Assembly (NCBI RefSeq): GCF_014650775.1
Contig: NZ_BMVP01000004.1
Coordinates: forward strand, 1-64,000
Reading direction: 5' to 3'
Origin: Streptomyces cirratus
GTDB taxonomy: Bacteria > Actinomycetota > Actinomycetes > Streptomycetales > Streptomycetaceae
Length of the DNA: 64,000 nucleotides
Part shown: positions 1-7,848 of the stretch, one piece after another
How positions within the stretch are numbered: the first letter of the stretch is position 1
Layout of the letters: every line of letters begins with the position of its first letter
Position numbers and translations under genes: made by a program
The notes under the pieces: generated by a model
What the model was told of the DNA's origin: nothing
What the model saw: the letters and a program-made list of their open reading frames with translations, nothing else
Databases searched by the model: none

Positions 1-1122
1 CTTGTCCGGCACCTTGTTCTGATCCGGCTTGTTCCCCTGATCCTGGCCCGGGTTCTGCGGCTGGTCCGGCACCTTGTTCTGGTGCGTGTCGGGAGGCTTC
101 ACCACTGGTTCCTGTTGGGGCGGGGGAAGGACCGGGTACGGCGAGTCGGGCTTTTGGCCGCTGGGCACGGGAATCTCGCGGTCATGCCTGCCCTGCGCGT
201 CGCCGCTCGGGCGCTCGTACCAACCCTTGTGGTTCGGATCGAACATCGTGACGGCCTTCACCGGCTTCGCGGCGGGCTTGACCGCAACGAGCTCGGAGGA
301 CCGGAAAGAAGACCATTGCTTTCCGCTGTACGCCTGCTTGCCTTTGACGGCGACGGGCGGCGCCAGGGGGTTGCCGCAGGCACAGCGGACGCGCGGTACG
401 CCGTGGTTGTCCACCAGGACGGGCGTGCCTGCCTGAAGGACCGCCTGGTAACTGGTGGTCGCGCCGTTCTTGTACCCGTGATTGGTCACCCGGGTGTCCC
501 AACTCAGCCGAACGGGCGTCAGTGACCGTAGGTAGGAGGGGACGCCGGACTCCTGGATGTTCAGGGGTTCGGCGAACGCTTTCCGTTTGTCCGTGTGTTG
601 CCCAAGGAACTGGATCTGCTTCTCGACGTTGCAGCTCGTGACGTTCCGCGTACCTCCGTACAGCCCCGGCTGCGCGCCGCTGACCTCGAGGGTGTGCGTC
701 TCACTCGCGCCCGTCTTCGACGTGTTGGCCATGGCGGGCGTGACTTCGGTCGCCTCGGACGCCGTGGCAGTCGAGGGAGTGAACGGATCGAGACCGGCCG
801 CCGAGCTGGCTTGGAGGAAGACCTCGCCGCCGCTCGCCTTGTTCCCGCCCACGGCTGTGAAGGCGAGGGCCACCGCCGTCGCGATCCCCACAGCCGCACC
901 GGCACTCAGCACGGTTTTGCGTGACCGCCACCTGTGGGCCGGCCCTCCCGGCCCTCCCGGCTCGCCGCCGCCGGTCGGCGGCGCTGGAGGCCCGGATGGT
1001 GGCGGCGGTCCCGCTGGCGGCGGCAGGCCGGGCGGCGATGGCTGCTCGTCCGTCGGCCGGGCGGACAACGGGCCGGACGGGGGGCCCGTGGGGCGCTCGG
1101 ACGAAGGAGGTAGGGAAGTCAC
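1..1122 (-). CDS. DUF6777-domain membrane-anchored protein, C-terminus beyond the window edge
   Basis: The frame is open from a GTG at 1122 to the window edge, giving 374 codons, so the C-terminus is missing. Residues 1-66 are Pro/Gly-rich, starting VTSLPPSSERPTGPPSG, followed by a basic patch and one transmembrane helix at about 71-92. The extracytoplasmic part carries the hallmarks I associate with DUF6777: GEVFLQ just after the helix, LYGGTRNVTSCNVEKQI, VTNHGYKNG and the cysteine pair in RVRCACGNPL. A Pro/Gln/Asn/Lys-rich tail with a repeated NKVPD unit reaches the edge. GAGGGGAG lies well placed before the GTG. An in-frame ATG at 1191 with its own GGAG is an alternative start, but the PPSSERPTGPPSG beginning matches family N-termini. 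Function unknown; topology is inside N-terminus, outside domain. Confidence 0.85.
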   Translation of the reverse strand, partial: MTSLPPSSERPTGPPSGPLSARPTDEQPSPPGLPPPAGPPPPSGPPAPPTGGGEPGGPGGPAHRWRSRKTVLSAGAAVGIATAVALAFTAVGGNKASGGEVFLQASSAAGLDPFTPSTATASEATEVTPAMANTSKTGASETHTLEVSGAQPGLYGGTRNVTSCNVEKQIQFLGQHTDKRKAFAEPLNIQESGVPSYLRSLTPVRLSWDTRVTNHGYKNGATTSYQAVLQAGTPVLVDNHGVPRVRCACGNPLAPPVAVKGKQAYSGKQWSSFRSSELVAVKPAAKPVKAVTMFDPNHKGWYERPSGDAQGRHDREIPVPSGQKPDSPYPVLPPPQQEPVVKPPDTHQNKVPDQPQNPGQDQGNKPDQNKVPDK

Positions 1123-1350
1123 GACACTCTCCCCTCGTCGTGGGACATCGGGGAAACGATGGTTATCCGCATTGCCTTCTCCTCTGGCCATTATGGCTCC
1201 ACATCCCAGGGACGTGAATCATGAAAATTCCGCACCCGCGAAAAAAGTTGAAGACGCAAGCCCGGCGGCCCCGTCCCCTAGCGAGCTGACGCGGGTGGGT
1301 CACCCTCTGCGGTGGCCCACGTCTTGAGTAAGCCGTTGGCCCGGGGGCGC

Positions 1351-1577
1351 GTCATGGCGCGACTTCTCGGGACTTGACACGCTTCGCTTGCCGCCGGCCG
1401 AGAGGCCTCGGGTGGACGGCAAGCGGCTGAGGCCCGGGGCAGCGGCGCGGCGAGGGATGGGGACGGCCGTCGACGCCGGCCCGCCGCAGAGGGGCCCGGT
1501 CGCTCGTCCGTGGCACTTCACGCCGCGTTTACATCGGCGTCTCGACCGCGTCAAGTCCCGAGTCCTCGGAACATGAC
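1351..1577. repeat. Pair of facing 28-bp boxes within a 627-base intergenic region
   Basis: The stretch 1123-1749 holds no convincing gene. It contains two copies of a composite box in opposite orientation: GTCATG, nine variable bases, then CTCGGGACTTGAC, at 1351-1378 on the plus strand and 1577-1550 on the minus strand. All 19 fixed bases match. Each copy includes TTGAC, so each could overlap a -35 element; on the minus strand TTGACG is followed after 17 bases by TAAACG. Closer to the next gene, 1644-1660 is a 6-5-6 palindrome (AAGAGG/CCTCTT). These may be regulator sites or the ends of a small degenerate element. Confidence 0.5.
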
Positions 1578-1749
1578 CTTGCCGGGCCGGGCGGGCCTAC
1601 TTGAAGCACGGGCCTCACCGGGAAAGCGAAAAGGCAGAACGGCAAGAGGTAATTCCTCTTCGAGAATGCCCCTTCTCGCCGAATCGCCGCCCCCTAGACG
1701 GTCCACCGGCTCACCCCAATATCGGCACACTCAACGGTAGGAGAAACTC

Positions 1750-2070
1750 ATGACCAGCAACGCTCACATCAATGACAACGACCGTTCCAACCGTCGGGGC
1801 TCTCGCCTCGCGATGATCCTGGTCTCGGGCGCCCTGCTGTCCGGTGCCGCCGTCCTCCCGGCCTCCGCGGCGACGGTTGCGGCCATGCCCGCCACGTCGG
1901 TGGCGAGCGTCGCCAGCGACCACGACTGGCGCCACGACCACCACGACGACCACGACGACTACTACGACTACTACGACTACTACGACTACTACAACTGGCA
2001 CCACCACCACCACCATCACCACCACCACCACCACGACCACCACGACCACGACCACCACGACCACCACTGA
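1750..2070 (+). CDS. Secreted His/Asp/Tyr-rich low-complexity protein
   Basis: A 106-residue protein with a signal peptide: basic N-region with NRRGSRLA, hydrophobic core, probable cleavage after ASA near residue 40. The mature part starts with a short Ala/Thr/Ser stretch and then becomes almost pure Asp, His and Tyr: DHDWRHDHHDDHDD, three DYY repeats, NW, a run of twelve His, then DHHDH repeats to the end. GGTAGGAGAAACTC before the ATG is a strong ribosome binding site and a hairpin terminator follows. The composition suggests extracellular binding of zinc, nickel or copper, which is inference. The NRRGxRLA signal region and the leader resemble the glycine-rich protein gene ending at 8442, suggesting a shared origin or regulation. 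Confidence 0.8.
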   Translation: MTSNAHINDNDRSNRRGSRLAMILVSGALLSGAAVLPASAATVAAMPATSVASVASDHDWRHDHHDDHDDYYDYYDYYDYYNWHHHHHHHHHHHHDHHDHDHHDHH

Positions 2071-2106
2071 CAAGCACGACAGGTGACGGCACTGCACGCC
2101 GTCGCC

Positions 2107-2144
2107 CCGCGGGCCGGGCTCTCGGAAAGGAGCCCGGCCCGCGG
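2107..2144 (+). terminator. Hairpin terminator after the His-rich gene
   Basis: A perfect 15-bp stem (CCGCGGGCCGGGCTC at 2107-2121 pairing with 2130-2144) with an 8-base loop lies 36 bases after the stop codon at 2070. There is no T-tract, as is common for streptomycete terminators. Confidence 0.75.
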
Positions 2145-2282
2145 CGCGTCCACAGCCGGCGGCCACCGTCCCCGCGCTGCGTTGGTGCTCGTCGCCCCGC
2201 CGGATGATGCTTGTCAGTGGAGCCCCGTGCAGGTTCCCGTGGGACAGCGGGCAGGAAACGAGCGAGGGCGAGATGAGCCACG

Positions 2283-4718
2283 ATGGAGCCACTTCCCACC
2301 TCTCCCGGTGAGCACCCGGAGATGACGGACGCCTCCCCGGAGCCGGCGTACTCCGCCACGGCCGGCATCAACGATCAGGGCACCGTCACCGAGTGGAGTG
2401 AGGGTGCCCGTCGTCTGCTCGGTTACGTCCCCTCCGAGGTCGTGGGTCTGCCCGCCGCCCGCCTGCTCGCCGACGGCGCCGCCGATACGGCGTGGCGGCT
2501 GCCGCCCGGGCAGGAACGGTGGAGCGGCACCGTGGCGCTGCGGCACCGCAACGGCCTACGGCTGGAGCAGGGAGTGCTCGCGCACCGCTGGACGTCCACC
2601 GCCGGGACCACCCAATGGTCCGTGGTGTGCGCAGTGACGAACGGGGCCCACACGCCCTTGGACGACGCATTGAGCGAATGGGCGTTCACCCAGTCCCCCT
2701 GCGTCCTGGCGATCTTCGATACGGAGCTGCGGCTGGTACGGGCGAACGCCGGCATGGAGCGGACGCTCTCCCTCACGGAGGCCGAGATGCGCGGGTTGCG
2801 CCTGCCCGAGATCGCACCGGATCCGGTGAGCGACGAAACCGAGCGCGGTATGCGGCTGACGCTGGAGACGGGTCAACCCCAGGACGTGGACGCCTTCGTC
2901 CGGTCCCCGGCCGCGGGCACGGAGAAGCGCGGCTGGGCCACCTCCCTGTCCCCTGTGCGGGATCCGGACGGCCGGGTCGTCGCCGTGTACCTTGCGGCGC
3001 ACGACCGGACCGCCACCGACGCCGAGCACCGGGAGATGCTCGTGCCGGATCACGCGGACCCCGTCGTCGGGACCACCCTCGACAGTGCCCGCACCGCGCA
3101 GGAACTCGCGGACATCGCCGTTCCCCGGCTCGCGGACTTCGCGGTCGTCGACCTGCTGGAGCCACCCCCGCGGGAGGACGGTCCGTCTTCCCGCCCGGCG
3201 GCCGGGCCGGTCGCCGCGCGCCGTACCGCCGCGCGCTCGATCCTCGCGGGAGACGCGGAAGCCGAGGCCGGGGTGGGAGAGACGACCGTCTATCCGGCGC
3301 TGTCACCGCCCGTGGAGTGTTTGGCCGCGGGCCGGGGTGCCGTGTACGGGAGGGCCGACCCGGGCATCGCGCGCTGGGTTGCCCAGGACCCGGGTGCCGC
3401 CCGGATCAGCGGGGACGGCACCCACTCGATGATGATCCTGCCGTTGCGTGCCGACGGCATCACGTTCGGTTTGGCCTTCTTCAGCCGTCACCAGCACCGG
3501 GAGCCGTTCCAGGCGGAAGACCTGTGGCTGGCCGAGGAGCTGACGACCAGAGTGGCCGCCGGCATCCACGAGGCACGCCGGTTCACCCGGGAGCACACCA
3601 CCACGATGACGCTGCAGCGCAGCCTGCTCCCGCACACGTTGCCCACGCAGGCCGCTCTCGAGATCGCCTCGCGCTATCTGCCGGCCAGTACCGGGGCCGG
3701 CGTGGGCGGCGACTGGTTCGACGTGATCCCGCTGTCCGGCGCGCGGGTGGCATTGGTCGTCGGCGATGTCGTCGGCCACGGCATCCGTGCCACCGCCACG
3801 ATGGGCCGGCTGCGCACCGCGGTACGGACCCTGGCCGACGTCGACCTGCCGCCCGACGAGCTGCTCACCTACCTCGACGACCTGATCATCCACCTTTCGG
3901 CCGACGAGGGCGATCAGGATGCGTCCGCGGAAGCCGCGGGGGGCATCGGCACCACCTGTCTGTACGTGGTCTACGACCCGGTCACCCGGATTTGCACCGT
4001 CGCCCGGGCCGGCCATCCCCCGCCCGTCGTGGTCTCCCCGGAGGGTTCCGTCTACCTCCTCGACGTGCCCGCGGGCCCCCCGCTGGGGCTGGGGGGCCTC
4101 CCCTTCGAGGCCGCCGAGGTCGAGCTTCCCGAAGGCAGCGTCCTCACCCTGTACACCGACGGTCTGCTTCGAGCCCGCGAGCACGACATCGACGACGCCC
4201 TGGACAACATGTTCGAAGCCCTCGTCCGGCCCGCCTCCACGCTGGAGACGGTGTGCGACCGCGTCCTGACGGCCATGCTGACCCACCCTCCCGAGGACGA
4301 CGTCGCCCTGCTCGTCGCCCGCACGCGAGCCCTCCATGCCGACCAGGTCGTCGTCTGGGACCTGCCCTCCGATCCCTCCGTCGTCGCCCAGGCCCGCCGG
4401 TACACCACCGAACAGCTGACGGCTTGGGGGCTGGAGGAGGCGGGCTTCGTCACCGAGCTCGTGGTCAGCGAACTGGTCACGAACGCCATTCGCTACGGCG
4501 AGCCGCCGATCCAGCTGCGGCTGATCCATCAGGGCAGCACCCTGATCTGCGAAGTCTCCGACGCCAGCAGTACTGCCCCCCACATGAGGCGTGCCCGGAT
4601 CTTCGACGAGGGAGGGCGGGGCCTGCTGCTGGTCGCCCAGCTCGCCCAGCGCTGGGGCACCCGGCACGCCCCCGTCGGCAAGACCATCTGGGCCGAGCAG
4701 TCCCTCGTCGGGTTCTGA
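2283..4718 (+). CDS. PAS-GAF-SpoIIE-HATPase regulatory protein phosphatase
   Basis: This 811-residue cytoplasmic protein has the architecture of streptomycete regulators of anti-sigma-factor antagonists. A PAS domain spans about residues 20-125 and a second PAS about 130-245. A GAF-like domain lies at about 265-425. The SpoIIE/PP2C phosphatase is at about 440-665, with GGDWFDV and VVGDVVGHG carrying metal-binding Asp residues and YTDGL near its end. A GHKL/HATPase domain of the RsbW anti-sigma type is at about 685-805, with ELVTNAIRYG and GRGLLLV. It probably dephosphorylates an anti-anti-sigma factor in response to a PAS/GAF ligand, and its kinase-like domain may bind a sigma factor. ATG 2283 is used; ATG 2322 is equally possible. 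Imperfect direct repeats of TCTGAGGACGG (4713-4757) follow the stop. Confidence 0.92.
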   Translation: MEPLPTSPGEHPEMTDASPEPAYSATAGINDQGTVTEWSEGARRLLGYVPSEVVGLPAARLLADGAADTAWRLPPGQERWSGTVALRHRNGLRLEQGVLAHRWTSTAGTTQWSVVCAVTNGAHTPLDDALSEWAFTQSPCVLAIFDTELRLVRANAGMERTLSLTEAEMRGLRLPEIAPDPVSDETERGMRLTLETGQPQDVDAFVRSPAAGTEKRGWATSLSPVRDPDGRVVAVYLAAHDRTATDAEHREMLVPDHADPVVGTTLDSARTAQELADIAVPRLADFAVVDLLEPPPREDGPSSRPAAGPVAARRTAARSILAGDAEAEAGVGETTVYPALSPPVECLAAGRGAVYGRADPGIARWVAQDPGAARISGDGTHSMMILPLRADGITFGLAFFSRHQHREPFQAEDLWLAEELTTRVAAGIHEARRFTREHTTTMTLQRSLLPHTLPTQAALEIASRYLPASTGAGVGGDWFDVIPLSGARVALVVGDVVGHGIRATATMGRLRTAVRTLADVDLPPDELLTYLDDLIIHLSADEGDQDASAEAAGGIGTTCLYVVYDPVTRICTVARAGHPPPVVVSPEGSVYLLDVPAGPPLGLGGLPFEAAEVELPEGSVLTLYTDGLLRAREHDIDDALDNMFEALVRPASTLETVCDRVLTAMLTHPPEDDVALLVARTRALHADQVVVWDLPSDPSVVAQARRYTTEQLTAWGLEEAGFVTELVVSELVTNAIRYGEPPIQLRLIHQGSTLICEVSDASSTAPHMRRARIFDEGGRGLLLVAQLAQRWGTRHAPVGKTIWAEQSLVGF

Positions 4719-4928
4719 GGACGGTCTGAGGACGGTCTGAGGGGCGTTCTGAGGACATCGCGCACGGGTCCTTCCCCCTGTGACGCGCCTGTGACAGTCG
4801 GCGGACACCATCATGACGTCGCGCGAGCAAGCTTTTCAACAGGGACAAAAAGCGACATTCACGCATATGTCCCCTGCTTCCGAGGGCGCGAGCAGCGATG
4901 ACCGACCCGATCCGTCGGAGGAAATCCC

Positions 4929-5159
4929 ATGAGCCTCACACTCGCCACGCCGCACACCCGTACCGCTGCACCCGCGCTGGCCCCGCGAGAGCAGGAGGCG
5001 CTGCGGCACATCGCCGCCGGGTGCACCTACCTGCAGACGGCCCGGCACATGGGACTCTCCAAGCACACGGTCGACGCCTACCTCCGCCGCATCCGGGCCA
5101 AGCTCGGCATCAACAGCACGGCGGAAATGACCCGACTGGCCATCTCCCTGGGTCTGTGA
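4929..5159 (+). CDS. Short LuxR/GerE-type DNA-binding protein
   Basis: A 76-residue protein that is little more than one helix-turn-helix of the LuxR C-terminal class. LAPREQEALRHIAAG opens the domain, SKHTVDAYLRRIRAKLG is the recognition region, and NSTAEMTRLAI closes it. There is no receiver or ligand domain. GGAGGAAATCCC before the ATG fixes the start. Stand-alone domains like this are common in Streptomyces and act as small transcription regulators. It sits between a SpoIIE phosphatase and a Ser/Thr kinase, so it may belong to the same signalling group, which is inference from position only. Confidence 0.88.
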   Translation: MSLTLATPHTRTAAPALAPREQEALRHIAAGCTYLQTARHMGLSKHTVDAYLRRIRAKLGINSTAEMTRLAISLGL

Positions 5160-5198
5160 CCCCGCGGCCTCCCGAACAACGGGCGCCGGCCGACGACC

Positions 5199-5266
5199 CC
5201 GCGCTCGCACGAACGTCCCCGTCCCACCCGTCATCCGGTGGGACGGGGACGTTCGTGCGAGCGCGG
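5199..5266. terminator. Long bidirectional terminator between convergent genes
   Basis: A perfect 30-bp stem (5199-5228 pairing with 5237-5266) with an 8-base loop separates the LuxR-type gene (plus) from the kinase gene (minus). The minus-strand stop codon at 5269-5271 lies two bases outside the stem, so the hairpin probably serves both transcripts. Confidence 0.88.
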
Positions 5267-5268
5267 TA

Positions 5269-6285
5269 CTAGGCCGTGCCCGGAAGGTGGCGGAAGACCG
5301 GCCGCGCCCAGCGGGGGGGCTGCGGCGGCGGCGTGTTCTTCACCGTCGCGGGATGTCGGGAAGCCACCGGAGGGGAGGTTTCCGCCCCCACGCCGGCGCC
5401 GGCTCCGAATGCGGCACGCAGGGCCGCCATGAATTCCAGACAAGTGCCGTAACGGTCCTCGGGGATCTTCGACAGAGCCTTCGCCATGACGCCATCGGCG
5501 GCGGGCGCGGTCCCCGGCCGCCTTTCGGTCAGGGACGGGGGCGGGTCGTACTGGTGGGCCCACAGCAGGGCCAGCACGTCGTCGTCACGCTCGAAGGGCG
5601 GCCCGCCGACGAGGGATTCGTAGACGACACAGGCGAGGCTGTACAGATCGCACCTGCCTTCCACCGGCCGGCCGGAGATCTGTTCCGGCGCCATGTAGTC
5701 GACCGTGCCGACGAACTCGCCCGCGGTGGTGAACCCCGTGAGCGCCAGTGATCTCTTCGTCAGCCCGAAGTCCGTGAGGTAGACGTGCTCGGGGTGGTCA
5801 CTGTCGGTGCCCGTGGTGACCAGGATGTTGCCGGGCTTGACGTCCCGGTGCACCAGGTCGTGCTCGTGGGCCGCGTCGAGTGCGGATGCCACCTGGGTGC
5901 CGATGCGCAGGGCGGTCGCGACGGGGAGTGGACCGTCCCGGTCCAGCAGGGCCCGCAGGTCCGGACCGGCCACGTAGCGCATGGCGATGTAGAGGACGCC
6001 GTCGGTTTCACCGGCCTCGTAGATCGGGACGATGTGCGGGTGGTCGATCTGCGCCGCCACCCTCGACTCGTGGGTGAAGCGGCGCCGGAAGGTGTCGTCG
6101 CGGGCGCGTTCCGGGGCGATCAGTTTGAGCGCGACCGTACGGTCCAGGCGCAGGTCCTTCGCGCAGTAGACGACGGCCATGCCCCCGCGGCCGATCATGC
6201 TGTCGACCCGGTAGTCCGCGATCTGCTTGCCGATCAGACCGGAGGCCCGATCCGTGTAGACGCTCAGGTCAGGTGTCGAACTCAT
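5269..6285 (-). CDS. Soluble Hanks-type Ser/Thr protein kinase
   Basis: The kinase domain occupies about residues 23-290 of 338. The glycine-rich loop IGRGGMAVVY is followed by the ATP-anchoring Lys in VALKLI. The catalytic loop is HRDVKPGN, the magnesium motif is LTDFGLTK, and GTVDYMAPEQ is the APE equivalent. All key residues are present, so it should be active. The tail is short, Ala/Gly then Pro-rich, with no transmembrane helix and no PASTA or other sensor domain; it is cytoplasmic and unlike PknB. It could phosphorylate anti-anti-sigma factors or other regulators, in balance with the SpoIIE phosphatases encoded at 2283 and 9552. That link is inference from proximity. Confidence 0.93.
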   Translation of the reverse strand: MSSTPDLSVYTDRASGLIGKQIADYRVDSMIGRGGMAVVYCAKDLRLDRTVALKLIAPERARDDTFRRRFTHESRVAAQIDHPHIVPIYEAGETDGVLYIAMRYVAGPDLRALLDRDGPLPVATALRIGTQVASALDAAHEHDLVHRDVKPGNILVTTGTDSDHPEHVYLTDFGLTKRSLALTGFTTAGEFVGTVDYMAPEQISGRPVEGRCDLYSLACVVYESLVGGPPFERDDDVLALLWAHQYDPPPSLTERRPGTAPAADGVMAKALSKIPEDRYGTCLEFMAALRAAFGAGAGVGAETSPPVASRHPATVKNTPPPQPPRWARPVFRHLPGTA

Positions 6286-6456
6286 CGGGCGCCCCCGTCC
6301 CCCGGCCGGACCGGGGAGGCCCAGCGCCGCTTCGGTGCCCGTGGGTGAAGGTGTCGATCATGCCGACCCCGTCCTCGATGGTCCGTTGCCTACCCGAAGT
6401 CTATCCAGTGATCCACACGTGTGCCGGGCGGCGGAGGGCCTTGAGCCGCGGTCCCC

Positions 6457-6483
6457 ACCGCAGGACACGCGGCCCCCTGCGGT
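6457..6483 (-). terminator. Likely terminator of the cysteine/glycine-rich protein gene
   Basis: ACCGCAGG (6457-6464) pairs with CCTGCGGT (6476-6483) across an 11-base loop, 17 bases after the minus-strand stop at 6500. The stem is modest. The rest of 6286-6456 shows nothing I recognise and should hold the kinase promoter. Confidence 0.4.
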
Positions 6484-6499
6484 CACCGGCCGACGTTGG

Positions 6500-7099
6500 T
6501 CAGCCGGCGCCGCCGTTGCCGCCGCGGCCGCCTTGACCGCTGGTCTCGCAACCGGTGCCGACGCAGATGCCGCCGTTGCCGCCGCGGCCGCCGTCACCGC
6601 CGTCACCGCCGGGGAGCGCGGCCCCGCCGTTGCCGCCGTTACCGCCGTTGGCGCTGCCGTTGCAGACCCCGGCGCAGATGCCACCCGTGCCGCCGTCCGT
6701 GCCGTTGCCGCCCGGCCCGCCGTTCGTGCCGCTGCCGCCGTTGGCGCTGCCGTTGCACAGCCCGGCGCAGATGCCGCCGCTGCCGCCCTTGGTGCCGTTC
6801 ACCGATCCCGTGCAGTTGCCCGCGCATATCCGATCACCGACGCGGACGCTGCCGTTGCCCACCTTGACGCTGCCGTTCCCCAGTTTCACGTTGCCGAGCA
6901 CCGGGCCGCCGGCCGTGAACCGGCCCCCGCCCGGGCGACCGTCACTGCTGGCGAACGGCGATCCGTGGGAGTGGCCGACGGATGCCGCGGCCGGCTCGTA
7001 CGTCGGCGCTGCCGTGGCCGCCGGCGCCATGGCACCCGCACCGATCAGGGTCGAAGAGATGACGAGACCGAGACGGAACTTCCAAGAACGCACACGCAT
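6500..7099 (-). CDS. Secreted glycine-rich protein with repeated Cys motifs
   Basis: A 199-residue protein with a signal peptide (basic MRVRSWKFR, hydrophobic core, likely cleavage after ATAA near residue 31). Short repeats follow: VGNGSVKVGNGSVRVG, then three units of the form ICAGxCxGSxNG and a last ICVGTGC, separated by Gly/Asn-rich spacers such as GGNGGNGG and GGDGGDGGRGG. Each unit carries two Cys three residues apart, so disulfides or metal binding are plausible. ATG 7099 is chosen because AAGGG lies eight bases upstream; a GTG at 7108 would sit too close to it. The spacers recall mycobacterial PGRS sequence, but there is no PE domain. No known family recognised. Confidence 0.78.
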   Translation of the reverse strand: MRVRSWKFRLGLVISSTLIGAGAMAPAATAAPTYEPAAASVGHSHGSPFASSDGRPGGGRFTAGGPVLGNVKLGNGSVKVGNGSVRVGDRICAGNCTGSVNGTKGGSGGICAGLCNGSANGGSGTNGGPGGNGTDGGTGGICAGVCNGSANGGNGGNGGAALPGGDGGDGGRGGNGGICVGTGCETSGQGGRGGNGGAG

Positions 7100-7137
7100 G
7101 ACATTCACCCTTGCCGTAGAGATCCTTTTTGTACGCG

Positions 7138-7165
7138 GAGGCCGGCGGTTGGGTCCGCCGGCCTC
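7138..7165 (-). terminator. Hairpin terminator after the collagen-like protein gene
   Basis: GAGGCCGGCGG (7138-7148) pairs perfectly with CCGCCGGCCTC (7155-7165) over a 6-base loop. It lies 70 bases past the minus-strand stop at 7235 and upstream of the next minus-strand start at 7099, so the secreted-protein genes are probably transcribed separately. Confidence 0.75.
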
Positions 7166-7234
7166 GTTTCTTCCCCGAGGTTTTTCCGCCCCTGTTCACC
7201 ACCCTCGCGATGTACCGCCCTCGCGCCGTGCGGT

Positions 7235-7705
7235 TCAGGAAGCGAAATCCGCGCCCATCAGGGCGAACCAGTTGCCGTCGAGGTAGTCCTTCTTCCAGGT
7301 GTCGAGCTGGTCGTGCGAGACGTCGTACTTCTTGGCGATCTTCTCCTTCGTCGCGTCGGAGTCGTCGGTGACGAGCACCATGACGATGTACACCTTGTCC
7401 ACGAAGGTCAGCTTCGACTTCGGCTTGTCGGGCAGGTCATCGAACCGGAGGCATCCCGAGCGGCCGGGCTGGCCGGGCTCACCGGGCTGGCCGGGCTTTC
7501 CGCCCTCGCCACCCTTTCCGCCTTCACCGCCCTCTCCGCCCTTGCCGATCCCGGCGCAGGGCTTCGGGTGGTCGGCGGCGGCCGGGATGCTGACGCCGGC
7601 CGGGGCGTGGGGCTCGGACGCTTGCGCGGCGCAGGCCGTGCCGGTGAAGAGAGCCAGGGAGGCCGCCGCCAGGATGAGCGGACGCTGCCAGGTACTTCTG
7701 AACAT
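7235..7705 (-). CDS. Secreted collagen-like protein with a transposase-type helix-turn-helix tail
   Basis: This 156-residue protein has an N-terminal signal (MFRSTWQRP, hydrophobic segment, ACAAQA). The first Cys, at residue 25, is not in a good lipobox. Residues 52-83 are Gly-X-Y-like repeats (GKGGEGGEGGK, then GKPGQPGEPGQPG), flanked by Cys50 and Cys85. Residues about 100-150 are unlike the rest: KVYIVMVLV, then ATKEKIAKKYDVSHDQLDTW followed by KKDYLDG. This pattern of helices closely resembles the DNA-binding domain at the N-terminus of IS3-type transposases. A helix-turn-helix in an exported protein is unexpected. ATG 7705 has GGAG seven bases upstream; an in-frame GTG at 7729 would place extra Arg/Lys in front and has no better site. 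Confidence 0.72.
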   Translation of the reverse strand: MFRSTWQRPLILAAASLALFTGTACAAQASEPHAPAGVSIPAAADHPKPCAGIGKGGEGGEGGKGGEGGKPGQPGEPGQPGRSGCLRFDDLPDKPKSKLTFVDKVYIVMVLVTDDSDATKEKIAKKYDVSHDQLDTWKKDYLDGNWFALMGADFAS

Positions 7706-7803
7706 GGGGGATCTCCGTTTCCTACGCACGGGTATTCGCTTGCGGGCGCTGCGTGCCGGGTGTCGCCGGGCCGGCGGTCAGGACCGATGGGATGGGGGGT
7801 TGG

Positions 7804-7832
7804 GGGGTGGAGGCATCGGGTGCCTCCACCCC
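7804..7832 (-). terminator. Hairpin terminator after the poly-glycine protein gene
   Basis: GGGGTGGAGGCA (7804-7815) pairs perfectly with TGCCTCCACCCC (7821-7832) over a 5-base loop, 17 bases past the minus-strand stop at 7849. Confidence 0.8.
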
Positions 7833-7848
7833 AGGACCGGGGGCCGGC

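Noticed and set aside
1300..1576. Small open frames on both strands in the 627-base intergenic region
   Set aside because: Arg/Pro/Gly-rich translations, no ribosome binding sites and no family; they coincide with the paired boxes.
1351..1577. Calling the paired boxes a MITE like that at 34081
   Set aside because: The matching blocks are interrupted by nine non-matching bases, there is no target duplication, and the ends differ from the 34081 element.
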